Shown piece by piece: positions 15,856-23,720 of a stretch of 25,936 nucleotides of DNA. The stretch comes from Rhodospirillaceae bacterium. Its GTDB lineage: Bacteria > Pseudomonadota > Alphaproteobacteria > UBA7985. The DNA lies in assembly GCA_002700865.1 (NCBI GenBank), contig PAFB01000136.1, forward strand, positions 1 to 25,936. The letters are read 5' to 3'. Made by a program: the position numbers and the translations under genes. The notes beneath the pieces were generated by a model that was not told where the DNA came from, ran no database searches, and was given only the letters and a program-made list of their open reading frames with translations. Every line of letters begins with the position of its first letter. Within the stretch, counting starts at the first letter, position 1.

Positions 15856-17388
15856 TTGGCCAACCACGTAGCCGAACTCGCACGCCGCCGTGAACGCGCC
15901 CGTTTGGGCGGCGGACAGGCGCGTATCGATAACCAGCACAGCCGCGGGAAGCTCACGGCGAGAGAGCGTCTGGACGTGCTTTTGGACCCTGGTTCTTTCG
16001 AGGAACTCGATATGTTCGTCGAGCACCGGGCGACTGATTTTGGCATGGAAAACAATCGTATCCCCGGTGACGGTGTGGTTACCGGTCACGGCACCATCGA
16101 TGGCCGCCGGACCTTTGTTTACAGCCAGGACTTCACCGTTTTTGGCGGCTCACTGTCCGAAACGCATGCGGAAAAAATCTGTAAAGTGATGCAGCAGGCC
16201 ATGAAGGTCGGCGCGCCGGTGATCGGTCTTGCCGACAGTGGCGGTGCGCGCATTCAGGAAGGTGTGGCCAGTCTGGGCGGATACGCTGATGTCTTTCAGC
16301 AAAACGTGCTGGCCAGCGGCGTTATTCCTCAGATCTCCATGATCATGGGACCATGCGCAGGCGGCGCGGTGTACTCTCCGGCCATCACTGACTTCATCTT
16401 CATGGTGCGCGATACGTCCTATATGTTCGTTACCGGCCCTGATGTTGTGAAAACCGTGACGCACGAAGACATCACGCAGGAAGAGCTGGGTGGTGCCTCT
16501 GCCCATACGTCGATCAGCGGCGTTGCCGATGCCGCCTTTGACAACGACATCGACGCACTGCTGAACCTGCGCCGGTTCTTCAGCTTTTTGCCGCTGAGCA
16601 ATCGCGACAAGGCTCCGGTCAAGCCCACCAAGGATGACCCGCGCCGAGACATTCATGCGCTCGACCGACTGGTGCCGGAAGATCCCACCAAGCCTTACGA
16701 TATGAAAGAGGTGATCGACCGCATTGTCGATGATCGGGAATTCTTCGAAATCCAGCCAGATTTTGCACCCAACATCATTGTTGGTATGGCTCGCATGGAC
16801 GGCTCAACGGTCGGCATTGTCGCTAACCAGCCCATGGAGCAAGCGGGCTGTTTGGACATTGAGGCCAGCCGCAAGGCCGCACGTTTCATTCGCTTTTGCG
16901 ATGCCTTCAACATTCCCGTTGTCACGCTGGTTGACGTTCCCGGCTTCCTGCCGGGGAAGGATCAGGAACACGGCGGCATCATCAAGCACGGCGCTAAGCT
17001 GCTTTACGCCTATGCAGAGTGCACGGTGCCCAAGGTGACCGTCATCACGCGCAAAGCTTACGGCGGTGCCTATGACGTCATGGCGTCCAAGCACCTTCGC
17101 GGCGACGCCAACTACGCCTGGCCAACCTCAGAGATTGCTGTGATGGGGGCAAAGGGCGCGGTGGAAATTATTTTCCGCAAAGAAGCCGGAGATCCTGAGC
17201 AATTGCAGCGGCGCACGGACGAGTATCAGGAGGCTTTTGCCAACCCGTTTGTCGCCGCAAAACGGGGCTATATCGACGATGTCATCATGCCCCACGGCAC
17301 GCGCAGACGCATCATTCAGTCTTTGGAGATGCTCAAGTCAAAGCAGTTGGAAAACCCGTGGCGCAAGCACGGCAACATCCCACTGTAA
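15856..17388 (+). CDS. pccB: Propionyl-CoA carboxylase beta (carboxyltransferase) subunit
   Basis: This 510-aa protein transfers the carboxyl group from biotin to propionyl-CoA to make methylmalonyl-CoA, feeding propionate, odd-chain fatty acid and branched amino acid carbon into the TCA cycle. It has two crotonase-like carboxyltransferase halves. The N-half contains LADSGGARIQEG and GPCAGGAVYSPA; the C-half contains VDVPGFLPG and KAYGGAYDVM. The Asp in GGAYDVM is the position associated with propionyl-CoA preference in characterised PccB proteins. The length matches the family. The start is TTG at 15856 with GGGAG about 8 nt upstream. The alpha (biotin carboxylase) subunit gene is not adjacent and not in this window. 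Confidence 0.95.
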   Translation: MANHVAELARRRERARLGGGQARIDNQHSRGKLTARERLDVLLDPGSFEELDMFVEHRATDFGMENNRIPGDGVVTGHGTIDGRRTFVYSQDFTVFGGSLSETHAEKICKVMQQAMKVGAPVIGLADSGGARIQEGVASLGGYADVFQQNVLASGVIPQISMIMGPCAGGAVYSPAITDFIFMVRDTSYMFVTGPDVVKTVTHEDITQEELGGASAHTSISGVADAAFDNDIDALLNLRRFFSFLPLSNRDKAPVKPTKDDPRRDIHALDRLVPEDPTKPYDMKEVIDRIVDDREFFEIQPDFAPNIIVGMARMDGSTVGIVANQPMEQAGCLDIEASRKAARFIRFCDAFNIPVVTLVDVPGFLPGKDQEHGGIIKHGAKLLYAYAECTVPKVTVITRKAYGGAYDVMASKHLRGDANYAWPTSEIAVMGAKGAVEIIFRKEAGDPEQLQRRTDEYQEAFANPFVAAKRGYIDDVIMPHGTRRRIIQSLEMLKSKQLENPWRKHGNIPL

Positions 17389-17469
17389 TGGATTGAGGTC
17401 ATTGCGCTTTTCCGATTTGGCTGTTCTCGGTATAAGGGCATCAAACGCGATTTGGCCAAAGGGTAAGAA

Positions 17470-20400
17470 ATGCTTCGACTGGGGATATTCATCTCGGCTT
17501 TGATTGGTGTCTTTCTGATCGCCCTGAGCCTGATGCCACGCCTGTTAAGCCCCAGTGTTTATCGCACCCAGGCGCTCATCGGCCTGACCCGGGCGCTGGG
17601 CCAGCCGGTTGATGCAGCTGAAGGCGCTGCCATAACCTTTCTGCCACGCCCGCGCCTGCAACTGATCGATATTCGCGTGCGCGGCGATGGGGCGGATACG
17701 GATGATGTTCTGCTCTCTGCTGACACGGCAACGTTTGACCTGTCGGGCCGGGCACTGGCGACGGGCCGTTTTCTGGTGGAAGCTGTGGAGTTGGACCGTC
17801 CTGTGATGAGCCTGTCGCGTGGCGAGGATCACGCGGTCACGTTTGGTGCCGCGCCGCTGTTCACCGGTTTGACTGGTAGCGCCAACGAAGCCGCGTCACT
17901 GATCAGCCTGAAGATGACAGGTGGAGAAATCCACTATTACGATGCCCCCTTTGCCCAGAATTACCGCTTTGACATCGATACGATGGAAGTGCGCCGGGTT
18001 AGCGGTTACGCCTTCGAGGCTAAAGGCAGCGTGCTCCACGACAATGAAGCCAACGAGGTGGCGATTTCCTTTGTCCCCAATGCCAACCCCGGCGGGGAGC
18101 GTGGCTTTAACATCGATATCAGTCGCGCGGATGGTTCGGCTCTGAACCTGCGCGGGGCGATAGATGAAAAGTTCGGCGAAAACCTGATCATCCGTGAAGA
18201 TCTGGACTGGAAGCTGACAGCCGAGGACTTTCACCATGCGGTTTTTGACCGGCTTGCGATTGCAGACGGGCAGGGCGTGACCTTTGAAGCGCGGCTGCTG
18301 AGCGATCGCGAGGGCTATGATTTCCGCGGTCTGACCCTGACGCGCAGCAACGGCGAACAGATGCGCGGCAGCGCTCGGTTTGTACCGGATGACAGCGCGC
18401 CCATGTTGGACGTCAACCTGACCGGACGCGGGTTTTCCCTGAGCGACTCAGCAGCTGGCTTACCGCTGGAGGATTGGACCGCTTTGCTGCCCGGCGCGGT
18501 GGCAGATCTCAGCGGCCTCACCGTGAATTTCGATATCGCAGCACAGGATTTCCGCTTGCCCAACGGCGAAGTGGTTGAGCGCCTGCTCACCAGTGGCACG
18601 CTCCAACAGGAAGGACTGACGCTGTCATCGCTGAAGGGAAACACACAGAGTGGGCTGACCCTCGATCTTACGGGTTTGGCGCTCAACGGACCAGAAGATC
18701 TGAGCTTTGAGGGGCGGCTGGTCGCAGATGATCCAGCCCGTCTGACGGAGAGTAACGAGCTTGCCGATTTGATTGGCTCGCTGGGCCGACTGGATTTTGA
18801 AGGCGAGGTCACGCTTAAGGATGGTGGCTTGCAGATCGTTGAGGGCACAGTGACAACGGCCCAAGGTGACTTCAACGTCAGCGGATTGCCCTTCAGCCTC
18901 AACCCTGAGCAGGGCTTTGGCGAGGCCGGTATTGAGTTGGTCACTGACAACCTCGACCTGAACGCCTGGACCAGCGCTTCCCCAGACAACGCCGCCGGAG
19001 CCACCCCCGATTTGGTGGATCAGGGCCGCGCCATGGTTGAGCGGATGCGGGCTTTGGGCACGCAAACGCTGTCGCTTGAGGCTGAGCAGGCCAACTTGGG
19101 CGGTCGCATTTTGACCGATGTTGAGGCAGGGTTTTCAACGCGGGAGGACGGCGTTACTGACGTGACTGCCACCTTTGCCGAAGACGACGGTACTCAGTTC
19201 GAAGCCATAGGATCCATCGGCGCTGATGGTGAAACACTCGACTTCGGCAAGGTCACTGTGCGCTTGAACGACGACCCCCGGGCCGGTGAGAAACTCATCG
19301 AACGCTTTGCCCCCGCGGCAACAGAAAACCAGCTTGTGGCCGATATTCTCGACCGTCTGGCTGTGGACTCTTTGTCCGTGTCGCGCACGGACGCCTCCCG
19401 TCCTTGGGAACTGACCCTGCGCAGTGGCGACACGGAACTGACAGGCAGCGATTTTGACAGCGACGGTACGCGCTTCTGGTCATTTACTTCCAGCAGCGCC
19501 AGCGATCTGTTCCAGACCCTCGATATTCCATTTTCACCCGCTGAAGACGCGGGCGATGTTGCGCTGTCCGGACTGCTCAATGCGGATGAGTTGGTGGGTA
19601 AAGGGCGGTTGCTCGGCGCGGCTTTGGTTCTGCAGCAGCACGACGAGGCTCAGGATGGCGAACCTGCCGCCGGTCAAGCCTTCAAGCTCTACATTGAACA
19701 TCCCGATGCACAGCAATTCCTTGGACACCTTGGCATAAACCTCGACTTGTCCTCTAACGGTCCGATTACGCTTGAGCTCAGCGTGTCACGGCTTGATCAG
19801 AACTACGGCTATCAGGTCGAAGCAGTTTTGGGCGACGATATCGAAGTTTCCGGCAACGGCTTTTACGGCTTCGCGACCAGAACCCTGGACTTCAACGGCA
19901 CTGTCAATCGCTTGGAAGTGCTGCCCCTGCTCAACGCGCTGTTCTTGAGTGACGCTGAAGACAGCATGCTTTCGCCGGCTTTGGCCGCGCTGTCAGGGCG
20001 CATTGGGTTGAACGTGGGCCAACTGGGGCCGCTGACTGACGCCGAAATAGAGATCGAGTTCTCGCCGGGGCGCTACAGCCTCAACACCGTCAACGGGACC
20101 TTCGCCGAAGGTTTGTTGGCAGGTGGGATGCTCACGGCAACCGGGGATGTGCTCGCCGGTGATGATATCTTTGCTGATTTGACCGTCGCCGTCACTGACG
20201 CCGCTCCCGAAATCCTTGTCGCCAACGACACCGCTTTGCGCTTTGGTCGTCTTTCCTTCCAGTCGAACAGTTTTCAGGCGCGCTCGCAATCCATGGGTGA
20301 TTTGTTGGCCCAGGTCGATGCGTCCTTTGACGTTACGGGGGAAGCAACCCTCGATCTCGCCCTGACTGCGATTAACGCCGCCAGCACGCTCGAACCGGGT

Positions 20401-20730
20401 GTTTGGAACGATTTCCTGTCACAGGGGGAGGGGATCAATGCTTACGAAGACTTGCGTTCATTGTTCTTTGACGGTGAAGCCGCCCTTGATGGCGTCGTGC
20501 AGGTACGCGATGGCGCGCTGCAGTCCAACACGCTCGCGCTTAAAGGGCGACGGGGAACGCTGCTGACCAAAGGTGTTGTGGAACTCGATACCCTGTCCGG
20601 GCGCGGGTTCTTGCCGGATACCCCACTACGCATTGAGCTATACCGCGCCGAGGATCAGGAGCTGGTCGAGCAAGTCCTAGTGCTTCAAGGCCCGTTGACG
20701 GCGCCTGACACACTGGAAATCGGCCGCTAG
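17470..20730 (+). CDS. Large AsmA-like envelope protein
   Basis: This 1086-aa protein has a single N-terminal membrane anchor (about residues 4-26, preceded by MLR), followed by the AsmA-type beginning: a short helix, then LPRPRLQLIDIRVRGDG (about 58-74). A very long beta-rich, acidic remainder follows, ending in an AsmA C-terminal-like region (about 930-1080) with ALDGVVQVRDGALQ and LPDTPLRIELY. AsmA/TamB/YhdP-type proteins form long hydrophobic grooves and are implicated in lipid or outer-membrane homeostasis. Most of the protein should lie in the periplasm. The ATG at 17470 is preceded by AGGG. The 81-bp upstream gap holds a TATAAG (17431-17436) that might be a -10 element of its own promoter, although no good -35 is seen. 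Confidence 0.82.
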   Translation: MLRLGIFISALIGVFLIALSLMPRLLSPSVYRTQALIGLTRALGQPVDAAEGAAITFLPRPRLQLIDIRVRGDGADTDDVLLSADTATFDLSGRALATGRFLVEAVELDRPVMSLSRGEDHAVTFGAAPLFTGLTGSANEAASLISLKMTGGEIHYYDAPFAQNYRFDIDTMEVRRVSGYAFEAKGSVLHDNEANEVAISFVPNANPGGERGFNIDISRADGSALNLRGAIDEKFGENLIIREDLDWKLTAEDFHHAVFDRLAIADGQGVTFEARLLSDREGYDFRGLTLTRSNGEQMRGSARFVPDDSAPMLDVNLTGRGFSLSDSAAGLPLEDWTALLPGAVADLSGLTVNFDIAAQDFRLPNGEVVERLLTSGTLQQEGLTLSSLKGNTQSGLTLDLTGLALNGPEDLSFEGRLVADDPARLTESNELADLIGSLGRLDFEGEVTLKDGGLQIVEGTVTTAQGDFNVSGLPFSLNPEQGFGEAGIELVTDNLDLNAWTSASPDNAAGATPDLVDQGRAMVERMRALGTQTLSLEAEQANLGGRILTDVEAGFSTREDGVTDVTATFAEDDGTQFEAIGSIGADGETLDFGKVTVRLNDDPRAGEKLIERFAPAATENQLVADILDRLAVDSLSVSRTDASRPWELTLRSGDTELTGSDFDSDGTRFWSFTSSSASDLFQTLDIPFSPAEDAGDVALSGLLNADELVGKGRLLGAALVLQQHDEAQDGEPAAGQAFKLYIEHPDAQQFLGHLGINLDLSSNGPITLELSVSRLDQNYGYQVEAVLGDDIEVSGNGFYGFATRTLDFNGTVNRLEVLPLLNALFLSDAEDSMLSPALAALSGRIGLNVGQLGPLTDAEIEIEFSPGRYSLNTVNGTFAEGLLAGGMLTATGDVLAGDDIFADLTVAVTDAAPEILVANDTALRFGRLSFQSNSFQARSQSMGDLLAQVDASFDVTGEATLDLALTAINAASTLEPGVWNDFLSQGEGINAYEDLRSLFFDGEAALDGVVQVRDGALQSNTLALKGRRGTLLTKGVVELDTLSGRGFLPDTPLRIELYRAEDQELVEQVLVLQGPLTAPDTLEIGR

Positions 20731-20742
20731 ACCCCTCTTGCG

Positions 20743-20988
20743 CTACCGTGCAAACAACGCTTGGCGGATGGCGCTGGGCAGGCCGTTATCGCCGCGGGCT
20801 CGATCAATCGCTGCGACCACGCTGGCCAGCGAAACCCCATGCTCCCGCGCAAGCCGTTGCAGTCCATCCCAGAACACGGGCTCAAGCGAAATCGAGGTTG
20901 CATGGCCTGAGATTGTCACCGACCGTTTGACGGGCCGCTGATCGAGTTGCAGCGAGGCCAGCCAAGTGTTGATATCCTTGTGTTCCAT
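20743..20988 (-). CDS. Ribbon-helix-helix domain protein (PF13467-like)
   Basis: This 81-aa protein carries a ribbon-helix-helix-like core of the alphaproteobacterial type: VKRSVTISGHATSISLE forms the N-terminal basic strand and turn, EPVFWDGLQRLAREHGVSL the first helix and turn, and VVAAIDRARG leads into the last helix, ending LPSAIRQAL. Such proteins are presumed DNA-binding dimers, but the family's role is poorly known. I chose the ATG at 20988, with GGAAG about 6 nt upstream; a GTG at 20994 in the same frame would overlap that ribosome site. It is divergent from the RNase H-fold-like gene with only about 11-23 bp between starts. It converges on the AsmA-like gene with 12 bp between stops. 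Confidence 0.8.
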   Translation of the reverse strand: MEHKDINTWLASLQLDQRPVKRSVTISGHATSISLEPVFWDGLQRLAREHGVSLASVVAAIDRARGDNGLPSAIRQALFAR

Positions 20989-20999
20989 ATTCACTTCCG

Positions 21000-21860
21000 G
21001 TGCCGCTGCCCATGCAAGAGTTTGATACGCTGATTGCCGTAGACTGGTCTGCTGCCTCTGTCCCGGTCAAGGGGGACAACTCAATCTGGATCAGTCGCCG
21101 GACCCGGGCGGGGGCGAGCGAATGCATCAACCTTCCGACCCGAATGGCGGCGGAGGCCTACTTGGCCGAGCAAATCGCCGCCAGTCAATCCGAAGGAAGC
21201 CGCTTGCTCATGGGGTTTGATTTCCCCTTTGGCTATCCCGAAGGCTTCACCCGTGCATTGGGCCGCAAGGATCAAGACGGCGCGCCGCCGTGGCGGATGA
21301 TCTGGAAGACCTTTGCCGCCATGATCGAGGACAGCGACAGAAACAACAACAATCGCTTTGCTGTTGCGGCTGCGCTCAATCAGCGGATTGGGTTTGCGGA
21401 AGGACCCTTTTGGGGCTGCCCGGTCAAGCATGCCGGTCCCTTCCTGTCACCCTATCGGCCCAAGCAGCACTTCATCGACGAACGCCGCCTTTGCGAAGTC
21501 CCAGTGCCCAAGTCGCAACCGGGGTGGAAGCTTGCCTATGTCGGCTCAGTTGGTTCACAGGGGTTAATGGGGATTCCGGTGTTGGAGCGGCTACGGGAGC
21601 GGTTCGCGGTTCGGGTCTGGCCGTTTGAAACCGTGCCTGCCACTGGCTCGGTTCAGGTCTTTACCGAACTGTATTTGAGCCTGTGGCCCGTCGATGACTT
21701 CGGCGGCCCCTGTAAAGACGCGGACCAAGTGCAGGCCATGACCCATCGCTGGCTCAACGACCAACCGACCTTGCTGCACTGGATGCAGGCGCAATATCCG
21801 GCAGTGGTCTATGCGGAAGAAGGCTGGGTGCTTGGTGTGGAACCGCCGGACCGGTGTTGA
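21000..21860 (+). CDS. Uncharacterised protein, possible RNase H-fold (DUF429-like)
   Basis: This 286-aa cytoplasmic protein has no signal peptide or membrane segment. An N-terminal strand with an acidic residue, LIAVDWSA (11-18), and a second acidic strand, GFDFPFGYP (about 72-80), resemble the spacing of active-site aspartates in RNase H-fold predicted nucleases such as DUF429. A conserved-looking C-terminal EEGW (near 270) might supply another acidic residue. The central part contains DRNNNNRF, WGCPVKH and a glycine-rich region. The frame starts at GTG 21000; an ATG at 21012 (282 aa) is an equal alternative, and neither has a clear Shine-Dalgarno site. It is divergent from the ribbon-helix-helix gene and ends 13 bp before the convergent SHMT-family stop. 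The fold call is an inference. Confidence 0.65.
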   Translation: MPLPMQEFDTLIAVDWSAASVPVKGDNSIWISRRTRAGASECINLPTRMAAEAYLAEQIAASQSEGSRLLMGFDFPFGYPEGFTRALGRKDQDGAPPWRMIWKTFAAMIEDSDRNNNNRFAVAAALNQRIGFAEGPFWGCPVKHAGPFLSPYRPKQHFIDERRLCEVPVPKSQPGWKLAYVGSVGSQGLMGIPVLERLRERFAVRVWPFETVPATGSVQVFTELYLSLWPVDDFGGPCKDADQVQAMTHRWLNDQPTLLHWMQAQYPAVVYAEEGWVLGVEPPDRC

Positions 21861-21873
21861 CAGAGCCGATTGA

Positions 21874-23136
21874 TCAGTAAATCGGGTAGGCTTCGCAGAG
21901 GGCAGAAACGGTTTTCGCGGCTTCTGCCACGGCGGCATCGCTCTGACCGGCGGCTTCAGCGTCAATAAGGTCCGCAATGACGCTCCCCAGCCTTCGCATA
22001 TCTGCCGCATCCATCCCCCGCGTCGTCACAGCGCCAGTGCCAAGCCGCAAACCGACCCACTCTGGCGGGCGCGGGCTGTCATTCGGAATGGCGTTTTTGT
22101 TGGAGGTGATATTGGCGCGTTCAAGCACGGTTTCAGCCTGCTTACCCGTGAGCCCCTTGCTGCTGAGATCGAGTAGGGCGAGGTGCGTATCGGTACCGCC
22201 AGACACAATCCGAACGCCGCGATCAATCAGCGTTTCCGCCAACGCCCGGGCGTTGGTGCACACGGCGGCGGCATAGTCGCGGAAAGCGGGTTGCAGGGCT
22301 TCACCCAGGCATATGGCTTTGGCGGCGATCACTTGGGTATGGATTGAGCCTTGAACACCCGGGAACACGGCGGACTGCAGGCGCCTGAACCAGTCCTCGT
22401 TGTTGGTCAATATCAGCCCGCCCCTTGGCCCGCGGAGTGTCTTGGTTGTGGTGCACGTCACGATGTCGGCATGGGGGAAAGGCGAAGGGTGTGTGCCGCC
22501 AGCAACCAGTCCGGCGATATGGGCCATATCCACATGAAACCACGCCCCAACCCGCCGCGCAATTTGTGACATGCGCTCAAAATCCATGGCGCGCGGATAG
22601 GCTGAGCCCCCTGCGATCAGCAGCTTCGGCTTGAGCCGCTCAGCGGCCTCGGACAGCGCTTCATAGTCGATAACTTCACGGCTTGGATCAACGCCGTAAT
22701 GGTGCGCATCGAACCAGCGACCAGACAGATTGGCCTTCAGCCCATGGCTCAGATGCCCCCCTGCGGCGAGGTCCAGCGACAGCACGCGGTCGCCCGGTTT
22801 CAGCAGCAGATAGAAAACAGCTAGGTTCGCCTGGCTGCCAGAGTGCGGCTGCACGTTGGCGTATTCGACCCCGAACAGCGCCTTGGCGCGGTCAATCGCG
22901 GCCTGCTCCACCACATCAACAAATCGTCCGCCACCGTGGAAGCGGTTGCCGGGGTAGCCTTCCAGCGTCTTGTTCGTCATTTCGTGACCAAGAGCGTCCA
23001 GAACGGCCCGGCTCACGATGTTTTCCGAGGCAATCAATTCGATCTGCCGCTGTTGCCGGCCCCGCTCATCGCGCAAAGCTGCGGCGATCAGGGGGTCAGA
23101 TTGCGCGACTGGTGCGGCGAAGTGCTGATTGGCCAT
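21874..23136 (-). CDS. SHMT-family PLP enzyme with altered active site (possible alpha-methylserine hydroxymethyltransferase)
   Basis: This 420-aa fold-type I PLP enzyme aligns along its length with serine hydroxymethyltransferase (GlyA). Conserved features: ELIASEN (33-39), EGYPG with catalytic Glu59, the QPHSGSQAN loop (96-104), His128 that stacks on PLP, DMAH (203-206), PLP lysine Lys232 and GPRGG. Three usually invariant residues differ: Thr57 for E. coli Tyr55, His67 for Tyr65, and Thr231 for His228 directly before the lysine. Thr at position 55 is known to open SHMT towards D-alanine/alpha-methyl substrates, so alpha-methylserine hydroxymethyltransferase (EC 2.1.2.7) or a related aldolase is more likely than housekeeping glycine/serine exchange. 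The ATG at 23136 lies 8 bp after the sspB stop with no strong ribosome site, suggesting coupling. Automated pipelines would probably label it glyA. Confidence 0.85.
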   Translation of the reverse strand: MANQHFAAPVAQSDPLIAAALRDERGRQQRQIELIASENIVSRAVLDALGHEMTNKTLEGYPGNRFHGGGRFVDVVEQAAIDRAKALFGVEYANVQPHSGSQANLAVFYLLLKPGDRVLSLDLAAGGHLSHGLKANLSGRWFDAHHYGVDPSREVIDYEALSEAAERLKPKLLIAGGSAYPRAMDFERMSQIARRVGAWFHVDMAHIAGLVAGGTHPSPFPHADIVTCTTTKTLRGPRGGLILTNNEDWFRRLQSAVFPGVQGSIHTQVIAAKAICLGEALQPAFRDYAAAVCTNARALAETLIDRGVRIVSGGTDTHLALLDLSSKGLTGKQAETVLERANITSNKNAIPNDSPRPPEWVGLRLGTGAVTTRGMDAADMRRLGSVIADLIDAEAAGQSDAAVAEAAKTVSALCEAYPIY

Positions 23137-23144
23137 TGCGAGGC

Positions 23145-23624
23145 TTACTTTCTGCGGAAAGCGTCGAGCGTAACCACGTTGTCGCCGCCCTTGTCAGCGG
23201 GTTCTTCTTCGGTCTCGTCGTCGAAGCCCTCAACCGTCGCCGGCTCGGCTTCATCGTCGCTTGGCTCCGCAGTATCTTCCAGCGACGGTAACTGCAGGGC
23301 AAAACCTTCGTCCTGACACACCAGCCCTTCGATGGCATCAAAGGGAATGCTCAGGTTTTCGTAGCCATCGCCAAAGGACAGAGTGACGTCAAAACCAAAC
23401 TCACCGAGAAGCAGATTTTCACTGTACCCGCCGAACACCAAATGGATCGTGTCGGGGTAATCCTCCTTCAGATACGCAGGAAAAACCGCCCCTGGATGAC
23501 CAGTTTTAACAACCAGCAAAATATCGGGGGCCTTGGGTCCGCCGTCAGCGTATCGGCTGAGAACGTCTTTGAGAAAATCGCGGCTGCGCTGCGCAAAGAG
23601 TGACTTTATGACAGACTGACTCAT
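23145..23624 (-). CDS. sspB: SspB-type ClpXP adaptor protein
   Basis: SspB binds the ssrA degradation tag on proteins released from stalled ribosomes and hands them to the ClpXP protease. The 159-aa protein has the expected parts: a folded substrate-binding domain (about 1-110, with FLKDVLSRYADGG and GHPGAVFPAYL), a highly acidic flexible linker (about 112-145), and a short basic ClpX-docking tail VVTLDAFRRK at the very end, matching the alphaproteobacterial form. The ATG at 23624 has GAGGA about 13 nt upstream. The tmRNA gene lies about 2.2 kb upstream on the same strand, beyond one large gene. The SHMT-family gene follows 8 bp downstream and is probably co-transcribed. Confidence 0.93.
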   Translation of the reverse strand: MSQSVIKSLFAQRSRDFLKDVLSRYADGGPKAPDILLVVKTGHPGAVFPAYLKEDYPDTIHLVFGGYSENLLLGEFGFDVTLSFGDGYENLSIPFDAIEGLVCQDEGFALQLPSLEDTAEPSDDEAEPATVEGFDDETEEEPADKGGDNVVTLDAFRRK

Positions 23625-23720
23625 GCGTTCAGCTTTCCTCGCTAGTGGTGTTGTGAACTAACAAGCAAAGACCGGCGATCTGTGCAAGACAGTATTGGAC
23701 CTCGTCCCGCAAGAATGCTG

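Noticed and set aside
21874..23136. Reading the missing His before the PLP lysine as a sequencing error
   Set aside because: The codon is clean ACC in an intact frame, and two further active-site positions are also changed, which argues for a real divergent subfamily.
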